NCBI GenBank assembly: GCA_037039925.1
Contig: JAXRKP010000015.1
Span: 417,501-481,500, forward strand
DNA from: Doris montereyensis
Taxonomy: Eukaryota; Mollusca; Gastropoda; Nudibranchia; Dorididae
Length of the DNA: 64,000 nucleotides
Direction: 5' to 3'
The notes under the pieces were generated by a model. That model was given only the letters and a program-made list of their open reading frames with translations. It was not told where the DNA came from and made no database searches. Below, piece by piece: positions 1 through 11,627 of the stretch. Position 1 is the first letter of the stretch. Each line of letters starts with the position of its first letter. The position numbers and the translations under genes were made by a program.

Positions 1-1214
1 TCCACAATTTGTTACCACGGGCATGCTCAGCTGCAGCAATCCGTCTGTAATCTCGGCTTTGGACGTTCATCATCGCCATCATTTGACACTTCCTCCGCGG
101 GCCTCATTACCACTGCACCCACCTTCTTCAATGCAATTCCATGCTTCTGATTCCATGCCTCACAATACCTTGCCGTGTTTCCTTGTTTTCCACACTTATA
201 ACATTTGAGGTCATAATCACGTGGATCTCCGCCAGCTCCAACACAATTTTTCATCGTGTGGCCTTGTTTCCCACACTTAAAACATTTGACGTCCTGATCT
301 TTGCTTCCTCCAGCTTTACATTCCATCGATCTGTGTCTAGGCCTTCCACACTTGAAACATACTGTAGTATTTTCATTTGTCTCTGCATTTCTTCTGCATT
401 CCGTCCATTACTGCTACTCAACTGTCGGCTCCTTGCTGTTAAGAAAGCATCTGCTGTTTCTGCCACACCTTTCAGTGAGGATAGTTTCTTCTTGCGGATA
501 TGTGTCACCAGGTCATCCGGGCAGGCATCCATAAACTGTTCCAGAACAAACAAAGAGATCTCTTAGGTCATTGTAGCTTTCGTCAATATCCGGTAGCCTC
601 ACTCATCTTTCAAGGTATGTCTTGAGCCTCACAATAAACATACTTGAATTTTCTCCTTCCTCTGGATTGCAGTTACGAAACATATGCCTATATCCATCCA
701 TTATCAGGTTGTAATGGCTTTGCAGTGCTCTCTTCACGCACTCATAGTCTTTTGCCTCTTCCTGAGATAGGCGTGAAAAACAGTCCAAGGTCCTTCCAGT
801 TAACAAAAGCACTCAAACACGTCGGCCAACTTTCTCTTCTCCATCCGTTTGTTGTGGAGAAGTTTTCGTATTTGGAAAGATAACTATCCAAATCATCAGT
901 AAAGTCTACAAATGGGGGTAGCTTTGGTAGTTTAGATGCAGTAGATGCATTAACCACTGAGGAACTGTTATTTTTAATGTTTGCCTCCAGTCGACATCTT
1001 TCCATCACTAATTCGTGCTCTCTTTTCTTTTCTTCTTTGGCCAGCCGTAATTTCTCCACCTCCAGTCCCAGTTGCTGTTCTCATTCTCGGTCTCTTTCTC
1101 TTTCCTCTCTCTCCTCTTCTCTCTCAATCCGTTCTTGATATAGTCTTTTCTCTCATCTACTGATAGACCCATGGCCTCACACTCTGCCAATAATCTAGCG
1201 ATGACCTCTGACAT
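1..1214 (-). pseudogene. LTR retrotransposon gag (broken, three zinc knuckles, start of protease at the window edge)
   Basis: Read on the minus strand, this is a Gag-like protein starting at a Met at 1214 and running off the left edge. The N-terminal part (1214-1008) is a charged helix rich in Lys/Arg/Glu; a middle domain (about 900-600) resembles a capsid-like segment; the C-terminal part carries three CX2CX4HX4C-type knuckles. The knuckles read CFKCGRPRHRSMEC (about 360-315), CFKCGKQGHTMKNC (about 285-245) and CYKCGKQGNTARYC (about 222-180). In the third, the zinc-binding His is Asn. At least four frame changes are needed to read through, so the copy is decayed or poorly sequenced. A different frame from about 45 to 1 looks like the start of a protease/pol region. 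The coiled-coil-like start and zinc knuckles fit Ty3/Gypsy-type elements; BEL cannot be excluded without pol. Confidence 0.75.
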
Positions 1215-1523
1215 AATGACTTCTTTTCTTCGATAGACAGTTCCAAGGTGTAGGTCACTGATTTAGATCTGTTCAACAATAGTCCGACCATGGTAATCCT
1301 TTCGTTTAGATCTAGGAGTAATTCCTTTGATGATGTCCATAGATTCAAGGCCTAGGGTTTCTCAACTAGGTCTAGATCTAGATCCAGATAAAGATGATCT
1401 AGATTCAATCTTGCCTGTCCTTCGATGATGTAAAATCTAGATCTATGGAATGTGTAAAAATCTAGATCTAACGGGATAGGTCTAGATTGAGATTTGATGT
1501 AGGTCTAGATTCCAAATTATCTG
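1215..1523 (-). other. Leader of the LTR element, rich in TCTAGATC motifs
   Basis: This non-coding stretch between the primer-binding site and the gag start contains about ten copies of the palindromic word TAGATCTA/TCTAGATC. No gene is seen in it. Confidence 0.5.
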
Positions 1524-1541
1524 ATCTCGGACGAGCCTCCA
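1524..1541 (-). other. Primer-binding site, tRNA-Pro type
   Basis: On the minus strand the sequence is TGGAGGCTCGTCCGAGAT. This differs at only two positions from the well-known tRNA-Pro primer-binding sequence used by many retroelements. It lies upstream of gag and directly downstream of a probable LTR end (TG/CA boundary at about 1545), which is where a primer site should be. Confidence 0.7.
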
Positions 1542-1544
1542 GAA

Positions 1545-1638
1545 TGTTATGAAGGGTAATGGAGCGAAACGATTTTCTCTTGATCTAGATGTTTGACGAA
1601 GGCGTAAACACAACCCAGAAACGCAAACGCTCAATTAA
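1545..1638 (-). mobile_element. Partial 5' LTR of the gag-containing element
   Basis: The minus-strand LTR end is inferred from the ...ACA terminus at about 1545, three bases before the primer-binding site. The rest of the LTR to the right appears interrupted by the RTE LINE whose AAAG-rich 3' tail starts at about 1640. Between gag and the LTR (1215-1523) is a leader full of tctagatctagat-type motifs. I see no second LTR in the window. Confidence 0.45.
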
Positions 1639-2371
1639 TCTTTCTTTCTTTATCAGTTCCCATTCTATCTTTCGGTGAATGGGTTCTGATGCCCAAGATG
1701 ATCTTTCTCAAGAATGCCCTGTCCTGACATTTTCTGTTTCCTTTCAAAAAAGTTAACTTTCTATGTTTCAATGCCTCTTTTATATCTTCTTCCCACTTTC
1801 TCTGAGGTCTGTTTTTTGGTCTTTTACCTTGGGCTTTAGCACTGTATACTGATTTAGCTACTCTATTGTCATTCATTCTGTTTACATACCCAAACTGTTT
1901 CTATCTTAGTTTTTATGCCATCTGCTTTGGTTTGATATCTTATTGTTGTGTTTCTGATTTTGTCTCTTTTAGTTTTCCCTACTACTCTTCTTAGATATTT
2001 CATTTCAGCTACCTGTACTCTACTGTATTCTCTACTGTCTAAGGTGCAGGTTTTATTACCATACAGGAGAGTAGGACAATAAAATGTATTGTATACTGCC
2101 ATTGTTGTTTTTGTTGACAATTCTTGTTTACCTACAAATGTCTTTCCTAAATGGTTATATATTGCACTTGCCTTTTGTATTCTCTGGCTGATTTCTTCTC
2201 TTAGTTTTCTCTCTGAGTTAATCATTACTCCTAAGTAATTGTAGCTTTAACCTTGTTCTAACATCTCCCTGTCTAATTTAAGATTTTGTGTTTTAGCTTC
2301 CCTAGTTACTAGCATTGTTTTGGTTTTCTTTGCATTTATTCTCATTCCTCTTTTACTCAATTCATTATTAA

Positions 2372-3058
2372 TTATGTTGTTATTTGACTGGAGGTCCTTT
2401 CTGATTTTCCAAACAGAACTACATCATCAGCAAATGAAAACATTGATACATTTACTGGTTTGAGCTTCCACACACCTACATTCATTTTCTTCATTTTTGA
2501 GGATGCCTTTGCAACTGTATCCATAAATGTGATAAACAAAAGAGGATTTAGAATACAACCCTGTCTTACTCCTATATCTACATCAAATTCTTCAGATACA
2601 TTTCCAGCTACTCTCACTGCACATGTTGGTTTATTGTAAAAACTTTCAATGGCTTCTATTAAATTTTGCTCTACGTTGTGTTCTTTTAAGGAATGCCATA
2701 GTTCGTCCCTCCTCACAGTGTCAAATGCCTTTTCCAAGTCAATAAAACACAGGTGCAAATCAATGTTTCTCTCAAGGAATGTTTCTATTATTTGTCTAAT
2801 TGTAAATATGTGATCTTGTACACTTCTTCCTGGTCTAAATCCACTCTGGTGTTCTTCAATCTGATCCTCTACTCTTTTCGTAAGTCTCATTTCCAGAATC
2901 CTGGCATACACTTTTCCTGGTACGCTAAGTAGTGATATCCCTCTATAGTTTGAGCATTCTATAGTTGATCCTTTCTTGTGTATTGGTACTACCGTTCCCT
3001 TATGTATTCCAGTTGTCTGGCACCTGTTTGGACTTGCATGTTTGTTGACACATTGCAT
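2372..3058 (-). pseudogene. RTE reverse transcriptase fragment (copy A)
   Basis: A 228-residue open stretch holds the RT fingers and palm: KGTVVPIHKKGS, NYRGISLLSVPGK, HQSGFRPGRSVQDH, the palm acid in FIDLEKAFDTV, the GVRQGC turn and the catalytic FADDVVLFG. It lacks the N-terminal endonuclease and C-terminal part of the ORF because of frameshifts. Copy F (38315-40267) and copy B (7816-11077) carry the same protein. Confidence 0.85.
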
Positions 3059-3565
3059 GTAGTAGTTTGTCTGCCTCTCTCCCTAGGTTTTTAATTATTT
3101 CTGGATAAATTTGATCTGCTCCTAGGGCTTTTCCTAACTTTTCTTATAGCTGTTTAGATTTCTTCCATTGAGATGTCTACATCTTCAGCTGTCTCATATG
3201 GATTACTTGTTACTCTTACTAATTGATCTGTACTCCTATGTTCTGGAGGGGTTATGTAATTGGTGAAAATACTTTCTCCACATTTCCATGATTTTGCTGT
3301 CTCCTTTCATTATTTCTCCTTTGATGTTCTTAATTTGTCGTATTGGGTATACTTTAGTCTTTCTCATGCTCTTCATTGCTCCCCACTGTTCCTGTTTTGC
3401 TTTCTTAACTTCCTCTTTGGCAATAGTTCTTTTACTCACATAATCTATCCTTTCCTCTGGTCTCTTTGTTTGCAAGTATTTCTTCCAGGCAACTTTCTTT
3501 TCTTTGATCTTACTCTTGACTTTTCACACCTGTCTTCATTTACTCTTGTATATTTGTGGATATCT

Positions 3566-3871
3566 TTATGAGGAAAAAAATGTGTTAGCTATTTTCATGT
3601 TATGTTTTAGGCAAAAATCTATTAATCTCTCTCCATTAGGAGAAGTTGTTGTCTCTCCATCTGTACCTATTACTCCTGACGTTTCTACATTGTTGCCTAC
3701 TCTAGCATTTAAATCTCCTAAAACCAATAGCTCCTGTTTGGGTTTGAGATTCTCTGCAGCTATTTGTAAATCATTTTCGAAGATATCCTTTTCTTCTTTG
3801 GTGGCGTCTTTGTTTGGTCCATAAGCTATTAATAATTTAATTTCTCTTCCTTTTGAATTTATATTTACCAA
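3566..3871 (-). pseudogene. RTE apurinic-type endonuclease fragment (copy A)
   Basis: This holds the C-terminal half of an exonuclease/endonuclease/phosphatase-fold domain, with LLVLGDLNARVGNN (catalytic Asp/Asn) and IDFCLKHNMKIANT. It is separated from the RT by frameshifts. Confidence 0.75.
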
Positions 3872-4476
3872 TTTTCTAGTAGCATTTCATGCCTTTTATG
3901 TATTAGGAGGCCTACTCCTGCTCTAGCTCTATTTTTGACATCTACTCCTCAGAAGATTAAAGTGTGATTTGGTCGTACATTTTGTTTATTTCTTGTCCTT
4001 TTTTCTTTGCTTCTGTAATAGCCAAAATGTCTACTTAGCATCTTTCCATTTCTTCAGCTAATTCTAGCTCTTTTCCATTTATTGCCCTTATATTCCATGT
4101 TCCAAAAATCACAGTCCGTGTTCTTTTTCAGAATCATCTTCGAAAATTCAAGCCGAGTATATCATATCTCTTTCTTTGAATCAGTTTGGTTTGGAATAAG
4201 CAGGTGATTAGCCCACTGTACCCTAGGTAGATGGTGGGTCTGCCACTTTGAGGCCCCCACCGGGCCTTGTTATTTTCTGTCAGGGTTGACTCCCTTTGCT
4301 ATTGGTCAACCAAGACCGGCCTGCAAGGCAGCAGGTTTTTTCTGTCAGGGTTAACTCCCTTAGCCTTTGGTCAACCAAGACTGCAATGTGGCAGGAGATT
4401 AGTGGGGGGGACTGCCTAATCCCCGTACAGTTGCTTATCTTCCACTGCCTGAAATAATATTAATACTGCTAATAGT

Positions 4477-4588
<112 letters not shown>

Positions 4589-4761
4589 GCAGTAATAGTA
4601 ATATGGTAGTTTAATGATAATAGTATTTATAATGATAATATTTTTAGGAGGAGCCGATGGGGAACTAGTAGAGGAAGGAAATTTGGAATTATGGTATCTT
4701 TCATGGACTATCGATTTATATAACAAAAAATTAGATATTTGAGTTCCATCTTTCTCCTCAG

Positions 4762-4870
4762 CCAATTATATGTTGATGGTGTCTGGCGTTCTGGCTTTGG
4801 TTACCTTTGGAGTCGTTGTCGGGGACCACAAGACCTGCATTAGTCCTGAAGTAGAAAACTCCTTACACAG
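4762..4870 (+). CDS. SLC9C1: SLC9C exon a: Na+/H+ exchanger membrane helix
   Basis: The exon follows a CTCAG acceptor and ends at a CAG|GTATGT donor (entry phase 1, exit phase 2). It encodes YMLMVSGVLALVTFGVVVGD followed by HKTCISPEVENSLH. The small-residue-rich hydrophobic helix and the conserved downstream segment belong to the exchanger domain of the NHE superfamily. This is the first recognisable exon of the gene in the window; the earlier exchanger helices, including the ion-binding site, must be encoded to the left. C1 and C2 paralogues cannot be told apart from this exon alone. Confidence 0.8.
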
Positions 4871-5089
4871 GTATGTAATATTGTGACAGGCTAAGACAGT
4901 GTATATTATTATATTGCTTTGCAATTAAAGTTTTGGTTCAAATTAAGTTTCTTATCATTAAAGCTTGATACACATACAAAATTTTTTATTCTTAAAGAGT
5001 GATTCACATAAATATTCTTATTATTAAAGTTTGATTCTTCAAGTTGACTTATTCAAGGCCTCTGAGCCCCATGACTAAAAGCAGAGTAA

Positions 5090-5580
5090 ATTTCCTTCAA
5101 GGCTGTCACAACCCATTGAGCCAAGAACTATCCTGGTTTCTATAGTGTTAGTGAAGGGGTCATTTTAATAGTGTGCCTAAGTTACAATCACATTATTTAG
5201 ATAACAATGACAAAAACCATGGACTTGGCACTATTGGCTTTGGGAGTTCCAAGTTTCAAATGGCTGTAAACATGATGTGCATTCATGTTATCATTTTCAC
5301 ACTTTTCAGGAAGCATAAGTTCCTTCTATTCCATATGATTATCTCTCTGTCTCATTTTACATGAAAATGGACATAGTCACACTGTTGAAATGACCCATTC
5401 AATTGCAACAGGTATGATATGGCCTCAGATTTCTGATGGTGATACCAATTGTCGCCTGAGCCAAGTGAGAAAATACATGTTTTAAGTGTCTAGACCAAGG
5501 AGCCCAATGAAGTGCCAGGATTTGAACCCAGGAAATCACACTCCGGAGTAAGACAGCCTTATCTTTAAGCTATGGATGCA
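5090..5580 (-). repeat. SINE family 3 (tRNA-derived), fragmented
   Basis: Two pieces (5091-5165 and about 5390-5575) share the recurring TTCCTTCAAGGC and GATTTGAACCCAGGA segments with copies at 32918, 42722, 45832, 47030, 48618, 61450 and 61670. On the minus strand the unit starts with a tRNA-like head (A-box, then GGTTCAAATCC-type B-box). Confidence 0.6.
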
Positions 5581-6370
5581 AAAAAAACGACTCTAGAAGG
5601 CTGAAGTTTTTATCACAGTTTTTGTGGTGTTTAACAGGCCAGTGTATACAAAGCCATTCTTCATGCAGTAGAGCAGACCATAACAGGCTTTGCTAGCCAG
5701 CTACGGCTGCTACCCATTCATGCCAGACTAGGATGGGAAAACTTATTCAAATGCCATTCTTAATTCTGGCTCTTATGCAGGGGTTTCTTAACTGGGGTGC
5801 TTCAAGCACTGTTATGCGTAATATAATATGATTTGGGCTCAAATTGTGTCTCAAAAAGTTGCGGGTTCGTGGAGACCTCTGCTATCCGCAGGGGTTCGTG
5901 GGGGGATAAACTTAGATAACTCCATTCTAGTGCAATTGGGATTTAAATGCCTCACCTCGACATCTCAAGTCCGATTGTGTACCACTAGAGCACCAATGTC
6001 ACACAAAGTTTTAAGGCTGATGATATATTGGGATATATTTGGAGAACGTCATTTAATTTTGGCTGCCTAAATAAATGTTTGCCTTTTGGTGAAAGATCTA
6101 CAACATGTTACACAATGCTTTTGTTTCCACATACATGTATTTTTAATTGATGATATGTTACAATAGAGAGTTGAAAGGTACATGGAAGAAAAATTCTATG
6201 AATGATTCTACCATTTTCAACAATAGAAAAAGTTAATGAACTAAATGGCTCTTTAAAAATAAATTTTATGTAATGAAAAATAAAGCAAAAATACTGTGAG
6301 AAAATAATTCTATACCTATACTATTTTACATTGCTTAAACAGTCCATTTCTTTTACATCCAATCCCATAG

Positions 6371-6513
6371 TTTTTGGGAAACTTTGTTTTTTATCGCAAC
6401 ACCTGTATCTTTGCCTTGTGCGGTTTGATCATTTCAAAGCGAGCACTAAGACAAGCCCAGCCTAAAGATTTCATTGTCCTCATCATCCTCTATGTCATAG
6501 TGCAATGTATCAG
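6371..6513 (+). CDS. SLC9C1: SLC9C exon b: exchanger helix, with apparent 1-nt deletion
   Basis: Acceptor CATAG, donor CAG|GTAATG, phases 2 in and 2 out. The first part reads FWETLFFIA; the rest reads NTCIFALCGLIISKR then ALRQAQPKDFIVLIILYV. The two parts are in different frames and join naturally if one A is missing near 6397-6400. With that base the exon length is a multiple of three and fits both neighbouring phases. FWE...FIANT is a typical NHE motif. Without the base the frame reaches a stop. A sequencing error in the assembly is more likely than a dead gene, because splice sites and all other codons are intact. Confidence 0.8.
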
Positions 6514-6751
6514 GTAATGTCTACACATACGGTTTTTTTAAATAAATACCTATATCTTACGACAAAAATAGATAGGTGCTGGACATACAGTTAATTGGTG
6601 ATGCTGAATCCATAATGAAATTACCTTTGAGACATTACTAAAATTAAGCCAATTTAAAACATATCTTCTTAAGAGATATAAATCATACATAAATGATGTG
6701 TATCTTTATTTTATTTATCACTTAACTTGTTATTTCATTAAACTTTAATAA

Positions 6752-6905
6752 ATTAGCTTGGTTGGTTGCACACACTCTTTTCGTGTGGCCAGGCAATGGG
6801 TGCCAACACGGAAGTCACTGGTTCAATCCCATGATGCCCAAATATTTTTTTCTGTCTCTTCCTTTGTGTTTGTCTTGTTTTTTGTTCCTATGTGATTTGA
6901 TATTA
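6752..6905 (+). repeat. SINE family 1 (tRNA-derived)
   Basis: This has a tRNA-like A-box (TAGCTTGGTTGG), a spacer CAATGGGTGCCAACACGGA, a B-box (GGTTCAATCCC) and a T-rich tail with a TTTGTTCCTATG block. The same unit is at 11628-11936, 32115-32425, 37795-38005 and 58250-58425. Confidence 0.75.
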
Positions 6906-7479
6906 TTATTTAATGTCAATATCCTTCTCATCCATATGTTACACTCAGAGACAACAGTTATTTGATTTATAAATGAAGCAAATACACAAAGCTGCATAAG
7001 CTGTTCATATCCCAGTTACATGTAGTTTCTTCTACAATCATACACATATATTTTACACTTCTCTTTTTCTTCTTAGCCTCTCAACTCCTTGTGGGGCACA
7101 AGCCATCAACAAAGACCTGCAAATTCCTATGCCAACATTTCTACCTCCCTCGCAGTTTTTCCAAGTCTTGCTTTCTCCACCTCAATCTATTTTCTCCATG
7201 ATGCTCTTGGTTGTACTCTCGATTTGTTCCTTTGTGGATTCAAGTTTGTTCTTGATTGTTTCATGTGGGATTGGTGGATGCTCATTATGTCACAGGTAAC
7301 GCATTGTCAGTCAAATATCATCTCTTCTCAATGAGACAATATCTTACACACCTGTCGTCTTGACAGGATGTACCTATGTGCCTGGAAGACCCGATACATT
7401 CTTGTTAAATAATTAGTAACAACTAGTCGAGTGATCTATCAAAAACCTGTGTGAGTGGTTGGTTAGCGGGATCTGTTGG

Positions 7480-7610
7480 CTGATCCTGGTTCTTACCTTT
7501 CACTCTTTCAACGTGTCTTTCATTCTGCTGTTTCCTCTTAATTCACCTTGAGATCATATGGCAGGGCTGGGGAAATTTCAATGAAAATAAAGTGTTCAAT
7601 TCAATTATCT
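7480..7610 (+). repeat. 3' tail of a non-LTR element
   Basis: The segment ACCTTGAGATCATATGG...TTTCAATGAAAATAAAG, followed by a TCAATTCAATT end, resembles the segment at about 25790-25915. It is a short dispersed 3' end; no protein is left. Confidence 0.4.
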
Positions 7611-7802
7611 TATTAATCCTTTAAAAAAGGAAATTATATTTATGTTATCACATTTTCCATTTGAAAAATAATAGAATATATCAATGTATTTAAATTAGAA
7701 ACAAATTTAACTTAAGTTAATCATTAATGTATAGATTTCAGGAGAAATATATGTAGATAAGAAGGTGAGTGAATATATATTGGGAAAACAATATGAATGA
7801 AC

Positions 7803-7815
7803 AATAATTAATAAC
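7803..7815 (+). repeat. Target-site duplication, left copy, of RTE copy B
   Basis: AATAATTAATAAC directly precedes the element and is repeated exactly at 11078-11090. Confidence 0.85.
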
Positions 7816-10800
7816 CCGGGCAGTGGACAGGTAAGCAACGAGGAGTAGATGATCCCGCCCTCCATGAGTTCTCCTACTGCCTTGCAGGCGGGTCTTGGTT
7901 GACCAAAGGCTAAGGGAGTTAACCCTAACAGAAAACAACCTGCTGCCTTGTAGGCCAGTCTTGAATTACCAAAGGCTAATGGAGTTAACTATGACATAAA
8001 ATAACAACCTCCTGCCTTGCATGTTGGTCTTGAATGAAGAAAGGCTCAGGGAGTTAACCCTGACAGAAAATAACAAGGCCTGGTAGGGGGCCCCACCATC
8101 TACCTAGGGTAAAGTGGGCTAATCCCCTGCTTATCCAAAACAACCTGATTCAGAAAAGTAACAGAAATATAACCGGCTTGATCTTTGGAAGACGAAATTG
8201 GAAATGAACACGGACTGTGATTTTTGGAACATGGAACGTTAGGGCAATAAATGGAAAAGAGTTAGAATTAGTTGAAGAAATGGAAAAATTCAAAGCAGAT
8301 AGTTTGACCATTACAGAAACAAAGAAAAAAGGACAAAAGGAATAGAAAATATAGGCTTTGAATCATATTTTAATCTTCTCAGGAGTAGATGTCAAAGATA
8401 GAACTAGAGCAGAAGCAGGCCTCCTAGTGCATAAAAGGCAGGAAAAGCTACTAGAAATTTGGAAATTTATAATCCTACGGCTATTAGAGGTAGATATTAA
8501 ACCAAAACGACAGAAATTAAATTATTAATAGCTTATGGACCAAACAAAGACGCAACTAAAGAAGAAAAAGATATCTTCGAAAATAATTTACAAATGAAAT
8601 CCAAACAGAAATTAATGCTTTTAGGAGATTTAAATGCTAGAGTAGGCAACAATGTAGAAACGTCAGGAGGAGTAATAGGTAAAGAAGGATAAACAACAAC
8701 TTCTCCAAATGGAGAGAGACTCATAGAGTTTTGCCTAAAGAATAACATGAAAATAGCTAACACATTTATTCCTCATAAAGATATCCACAAATATACAAGA
8801 GTAAATGAAGACATATGTGAAAAGTCAATAATAGACTACATAATAGCAGCTCCCTTTTTTTACAGTACATTGGATGCAAGAGTAAACAGAGGAGCAGAAA
8901 TATTTAGTGTGATCATCACTTAGTGATTGCCAAAATGAGATTACTGATTGAAGAAAACAAACAGAAAAGGAAAGAGAAGAAAGCTACTAAACTCAAAATA
9001 GAGGAACTAAATAAACCAGTAGTAAAACAGGTATATCAATCTAGGAAAAAAAGATTTATCAGTGAAAGACAGATGGATCTGAATGATAGCACAATAGAAG
9101 AAAAGTGGCAGATGTATAAAGAAACACTCCTCAGTAGTACTGAAGAAGTCTGTGGTAGGAAACAAATTAAAGGAGATAGGAAAAGAACAGCATGGTGGAA
9201 TGATAATGCCAAGACTTGATTAAAGAAAAGAAGGATGCCTGGAAGAAATACTTGCAAACAAAGAGACCAGAGGATAGGATAGATTACGTGAATAAAAGAA
9301 CTATCGCCAAAGAAGAAGTGAGGAAAGCAAAACAGGAACAAGGAGAAGAGTTTGGACAAAGACTCCAGGAAATAATGAAAAAGACAGCCAAATCATGGAA
9401 ACATGGAGAAAGCATTTTCACCAGTTACATAATCCCTCCAGAACGTATGAAACAAGGAATAAAGATCAATTAGTAAGAGTATCAAGTAATCCAGAGGAGA
9501 CAGCTGAAGATGTAGATATATCAATGGAAGAAATCTAAACAGCTATAAGAAAAGTGAATTTAGGAAAAGCCCCAGGAGCAGATCAAGTTTATCCAGAAAT
9601 AATTAAAAACCAAGGGAGAGAGGCAGACAAAATGCTACATGCAATATGCCAACAAGCATGGAAGTCCAAACAGGTGCTAGACGACTGAAAAAAGGGAACG
9701 GTAGTACCAATACATAAGAAAGGATCAACTATGGAATGCTCAAACTATAGAGGGATATCACTACTTTAGCGTTCCATGAAAAGTATATGCCAGGATACTG
9801 GAAATGAGACTAAGGAAAAGAGTAGAGGATCAGATTGAAGAGCATCAGAGTGAATTTAGACCAGAAAGAAGTGTACAAGACCACATATTTACAATTAAAC
9901 AAATAATAGAAAAATTCCTTGAGAGAAAGATTGACTTGCACCTCTGTTTTATTGACTTAGAAAAGGCATTTGACACTGTGAGGAGGGACGAACTATGGCA
10001 TTCCTTAAAAGAACACAATGTAGAGCAAAATTTAATAGAAGCCATTAAAGGTTTTTACAATAAACTAACATATGCAGTTAGAGTAGCTGGAAACATATCT
10101 GCAGAATTTGATGTAGATATAGGAGTAAGACAGGGTTGTGTCTTTAGTCCTCTTTTTGTTTATCACATTTATGGATTCAGTTGCAAAGGCATCCTCAAAA
10201 ATGAAGAAAATGAATGTAGGTATATGAAAGCTCAAACCAGTAAATGTATCAATGCTTTCATTTGTCGATGATTTAGTTCTGTTTGGAAAATCAGAAAGTG
10301 ACCTTCAGTTGAATATCAACATTATGAACAATGAACTAAATAAAAAGAGGAATGAGAGTAAATGCAAAGAAAACAAAAACAATGCTAGTAACTAGGGAAG
10401 CTGAAACACAAAATATTAAATTGGGCAGGGAGTATTTAAAACAAGTTCAAAGCTACAATTACCTAGGAGTAATGATTAACTCAGAGAAAACTAAGAGAAG
10501 AAATCAGCCAGAGAATCAAAAAGGCAAGTGCAATATATAACCATACAGGAAAGGCATTTGTAGGTAAGCAAGAATTGTCAACAAAAACCAAAATGGCAGT
10601 ATACAATACAGTTTATTGTCCTACTCTCCTCTATGGCAGTGAAACTTGGACTTTAGACAGTAGGGAATACAGTAGAGTACAGGCAGCTGAAAGAAATATC
10701 TAAGAAGAGTAGTAGGGAAAACTAAAAGAGACAAAATCAGAAACACAACAATAAGAGATCAAACCAAAGCAGATGGCATAAAAACTAAGATAGAAACAAA

Positions 10801-11077
10801 TCAATTGAGATGGTTTGGGCATGTAAACAGAATGAATGACAATAGAATAGCTAAATCAGTATACAGTGCTAAAGCCCAAGGTAAAAGACCAAAAGGCAGA
10901 CCTCGGAGAAAGTGGGAAGAAGATATAAAAGAGGCATTGAAACAATGAAATTTAACTTATTTTGGAAGGCAACAGAAAATGTCAGGACAGGGCATCCTTG
11001 AGAAAGATCATCTCGGGCATATGAACCCATACACTAAAAGGTAGAATGGGAACTGATAAAGAAAGAAAGAAAGAAAT
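7816..11077 (+). mobile_element. RTE-clade LINE, copy B (full length, frameshifted)
   Basis: This is a 3.26-kb plus-strand element flanked by a 13-bp direct repeat. The 5' UTR (7816-8220) has three tandem units built on GGGAGTTAACCCTGACAGAAAA. The endonuclease (about 8220-8930) is broken by stops. The linker and RT (8923-10271) contain FIDLEKAFDTVRRDELW, GVRQGC and a shifted active site at about 10260. The C-terminal part (10352-11040) is followed by a (GAAA)n tail. The match to copy A is along its whole length. It sits in the intron between SLC9C exons b and c. Confidence 0.9.
9804..10271 (+). pseudogene. RTE reverse transcriptase fragment (copy B)
   Basis: A 155-residue open piece of RT holds RVEDQIEEHQSEFRPERS, FIDLEKAFDTV and GVRQGC. 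The frame is lost just before the FADD active site. Confidence 0.85.
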
Positions 11078-11090
11078 AATAATTAATAAC
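11078..11090 (+). repeat. Target-site duplication, right copy, of RTE copy B
   Basis: AATAATTAATAAC is identical to 7803-7815 and follows the (GAAA)n tail. Confidence 0.85.
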
Positions 11091-11253
11091 AAATCAGCTT
11101 TGCTTCATACACATTCATCAAATTAAATTATCATAAATCATTCATCCTCCATCCATCAATTTTCATAGCTTTTGTAAGTAAAAGTGCTATCATGCATCAG
11201 TGCATCTCAAAGAATACTATCAATCAAGTTTTGTTATTGTTTTCGTTGTTTAG

Positions 11254-11423
11254 GCTCATTACTGTTTTCATGTTCATGCCGCTGATGAAGCGCTATCGGA
11301 AGCGGTCTCACGTGGCAGGAAGGACTCATCTGTTCGTGGAGTGGCCTCCGAGGAGCTGTTGGCCTTGCCTTGGCTCTCCTTGTCTACAAGACTCTGCCGA
11401 ATGAAGAGATCGTTGGGGAAAAA
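11254..11423 (+). CDS. SLC9C1: SLC9C exon c: exchanger core GLRGAV motif, with 1-nt frame break
   Basis: Acceptor TTTAG, donor GTTAGT (weak), phases 2 in and 0 out. The first part reads LITVFMFMPLMKRY, then in another frame SGLTWQEGLICSWSGLRG and AVGLALALLVYKTLPNEE. The W(S/G)GLRGA motif is the conserved Arg-containing helix of the NHE exchanger domain, so the family assignment is firm. The two parts join if one base at about 11297 (C in TATCGG) is extra. With that change the entry and exit phases match the neighbours. The upstream intron carries RTE copy B. Confidence 0.88.
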
Positions 11424-11627
11424 GTTAGTCTGCTTTTGGTCTCCATGATCTTGTCACCCTTGTTTGAATTGATATTTCAATTGTTTGACAATATTGCTTG
11501 ATGATGCTAAAACACCCTGCGTTTTTGTTTTTAAGTTAAGGTTTTTTTGTTTTTGTTTTTGTTTTTTTGTTCAAGCCAATCTTTTACATCAGAATTTAAG
11601 TAATCTTTCTTTCATAGTTCCTTCAAG

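Larger units (their letters stand above)
1640..4452 (-). mobile_element. RTE-clade LINE, copy A (decayed, near full length)
   Basis: This is a minus-strand non-LTR retrotransposon. From 5' (right) to 3' (left) it has a 5' UTR with repeated TTGGTCAACCAAGAC-type units (4440-4200), endonuclease remnants (about 4140-3566, motif LLVLGDLNARVGNN), a linker (3475-3236), reverse transcriptase (3058-2372, motifs FIDLEKAFDTV and FADDVVLFG) and a C-terminal domain (2225-1631) ending in an AAAG-rich tail. Several frameshifts break the reading frame. The ends match copy B, which gives the boundaries. It probably inserted in the LTR element to its left. The family is often mis-annotated as craniofacial development protein 2-like in invertebrate genomes. 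Confidence 0.85.

Noticed and set aside
5828..6070. 80-residue open frame
   Set aside because: SINE-like words on the same strand and no protein family signature.
7089..7334. 81-residue frame ending at CACAG|GTAACG as a possible exchanger exon
   Set aside because: No NHE motif, and exons b and c already join in phase, leaving no room for an exon between them.
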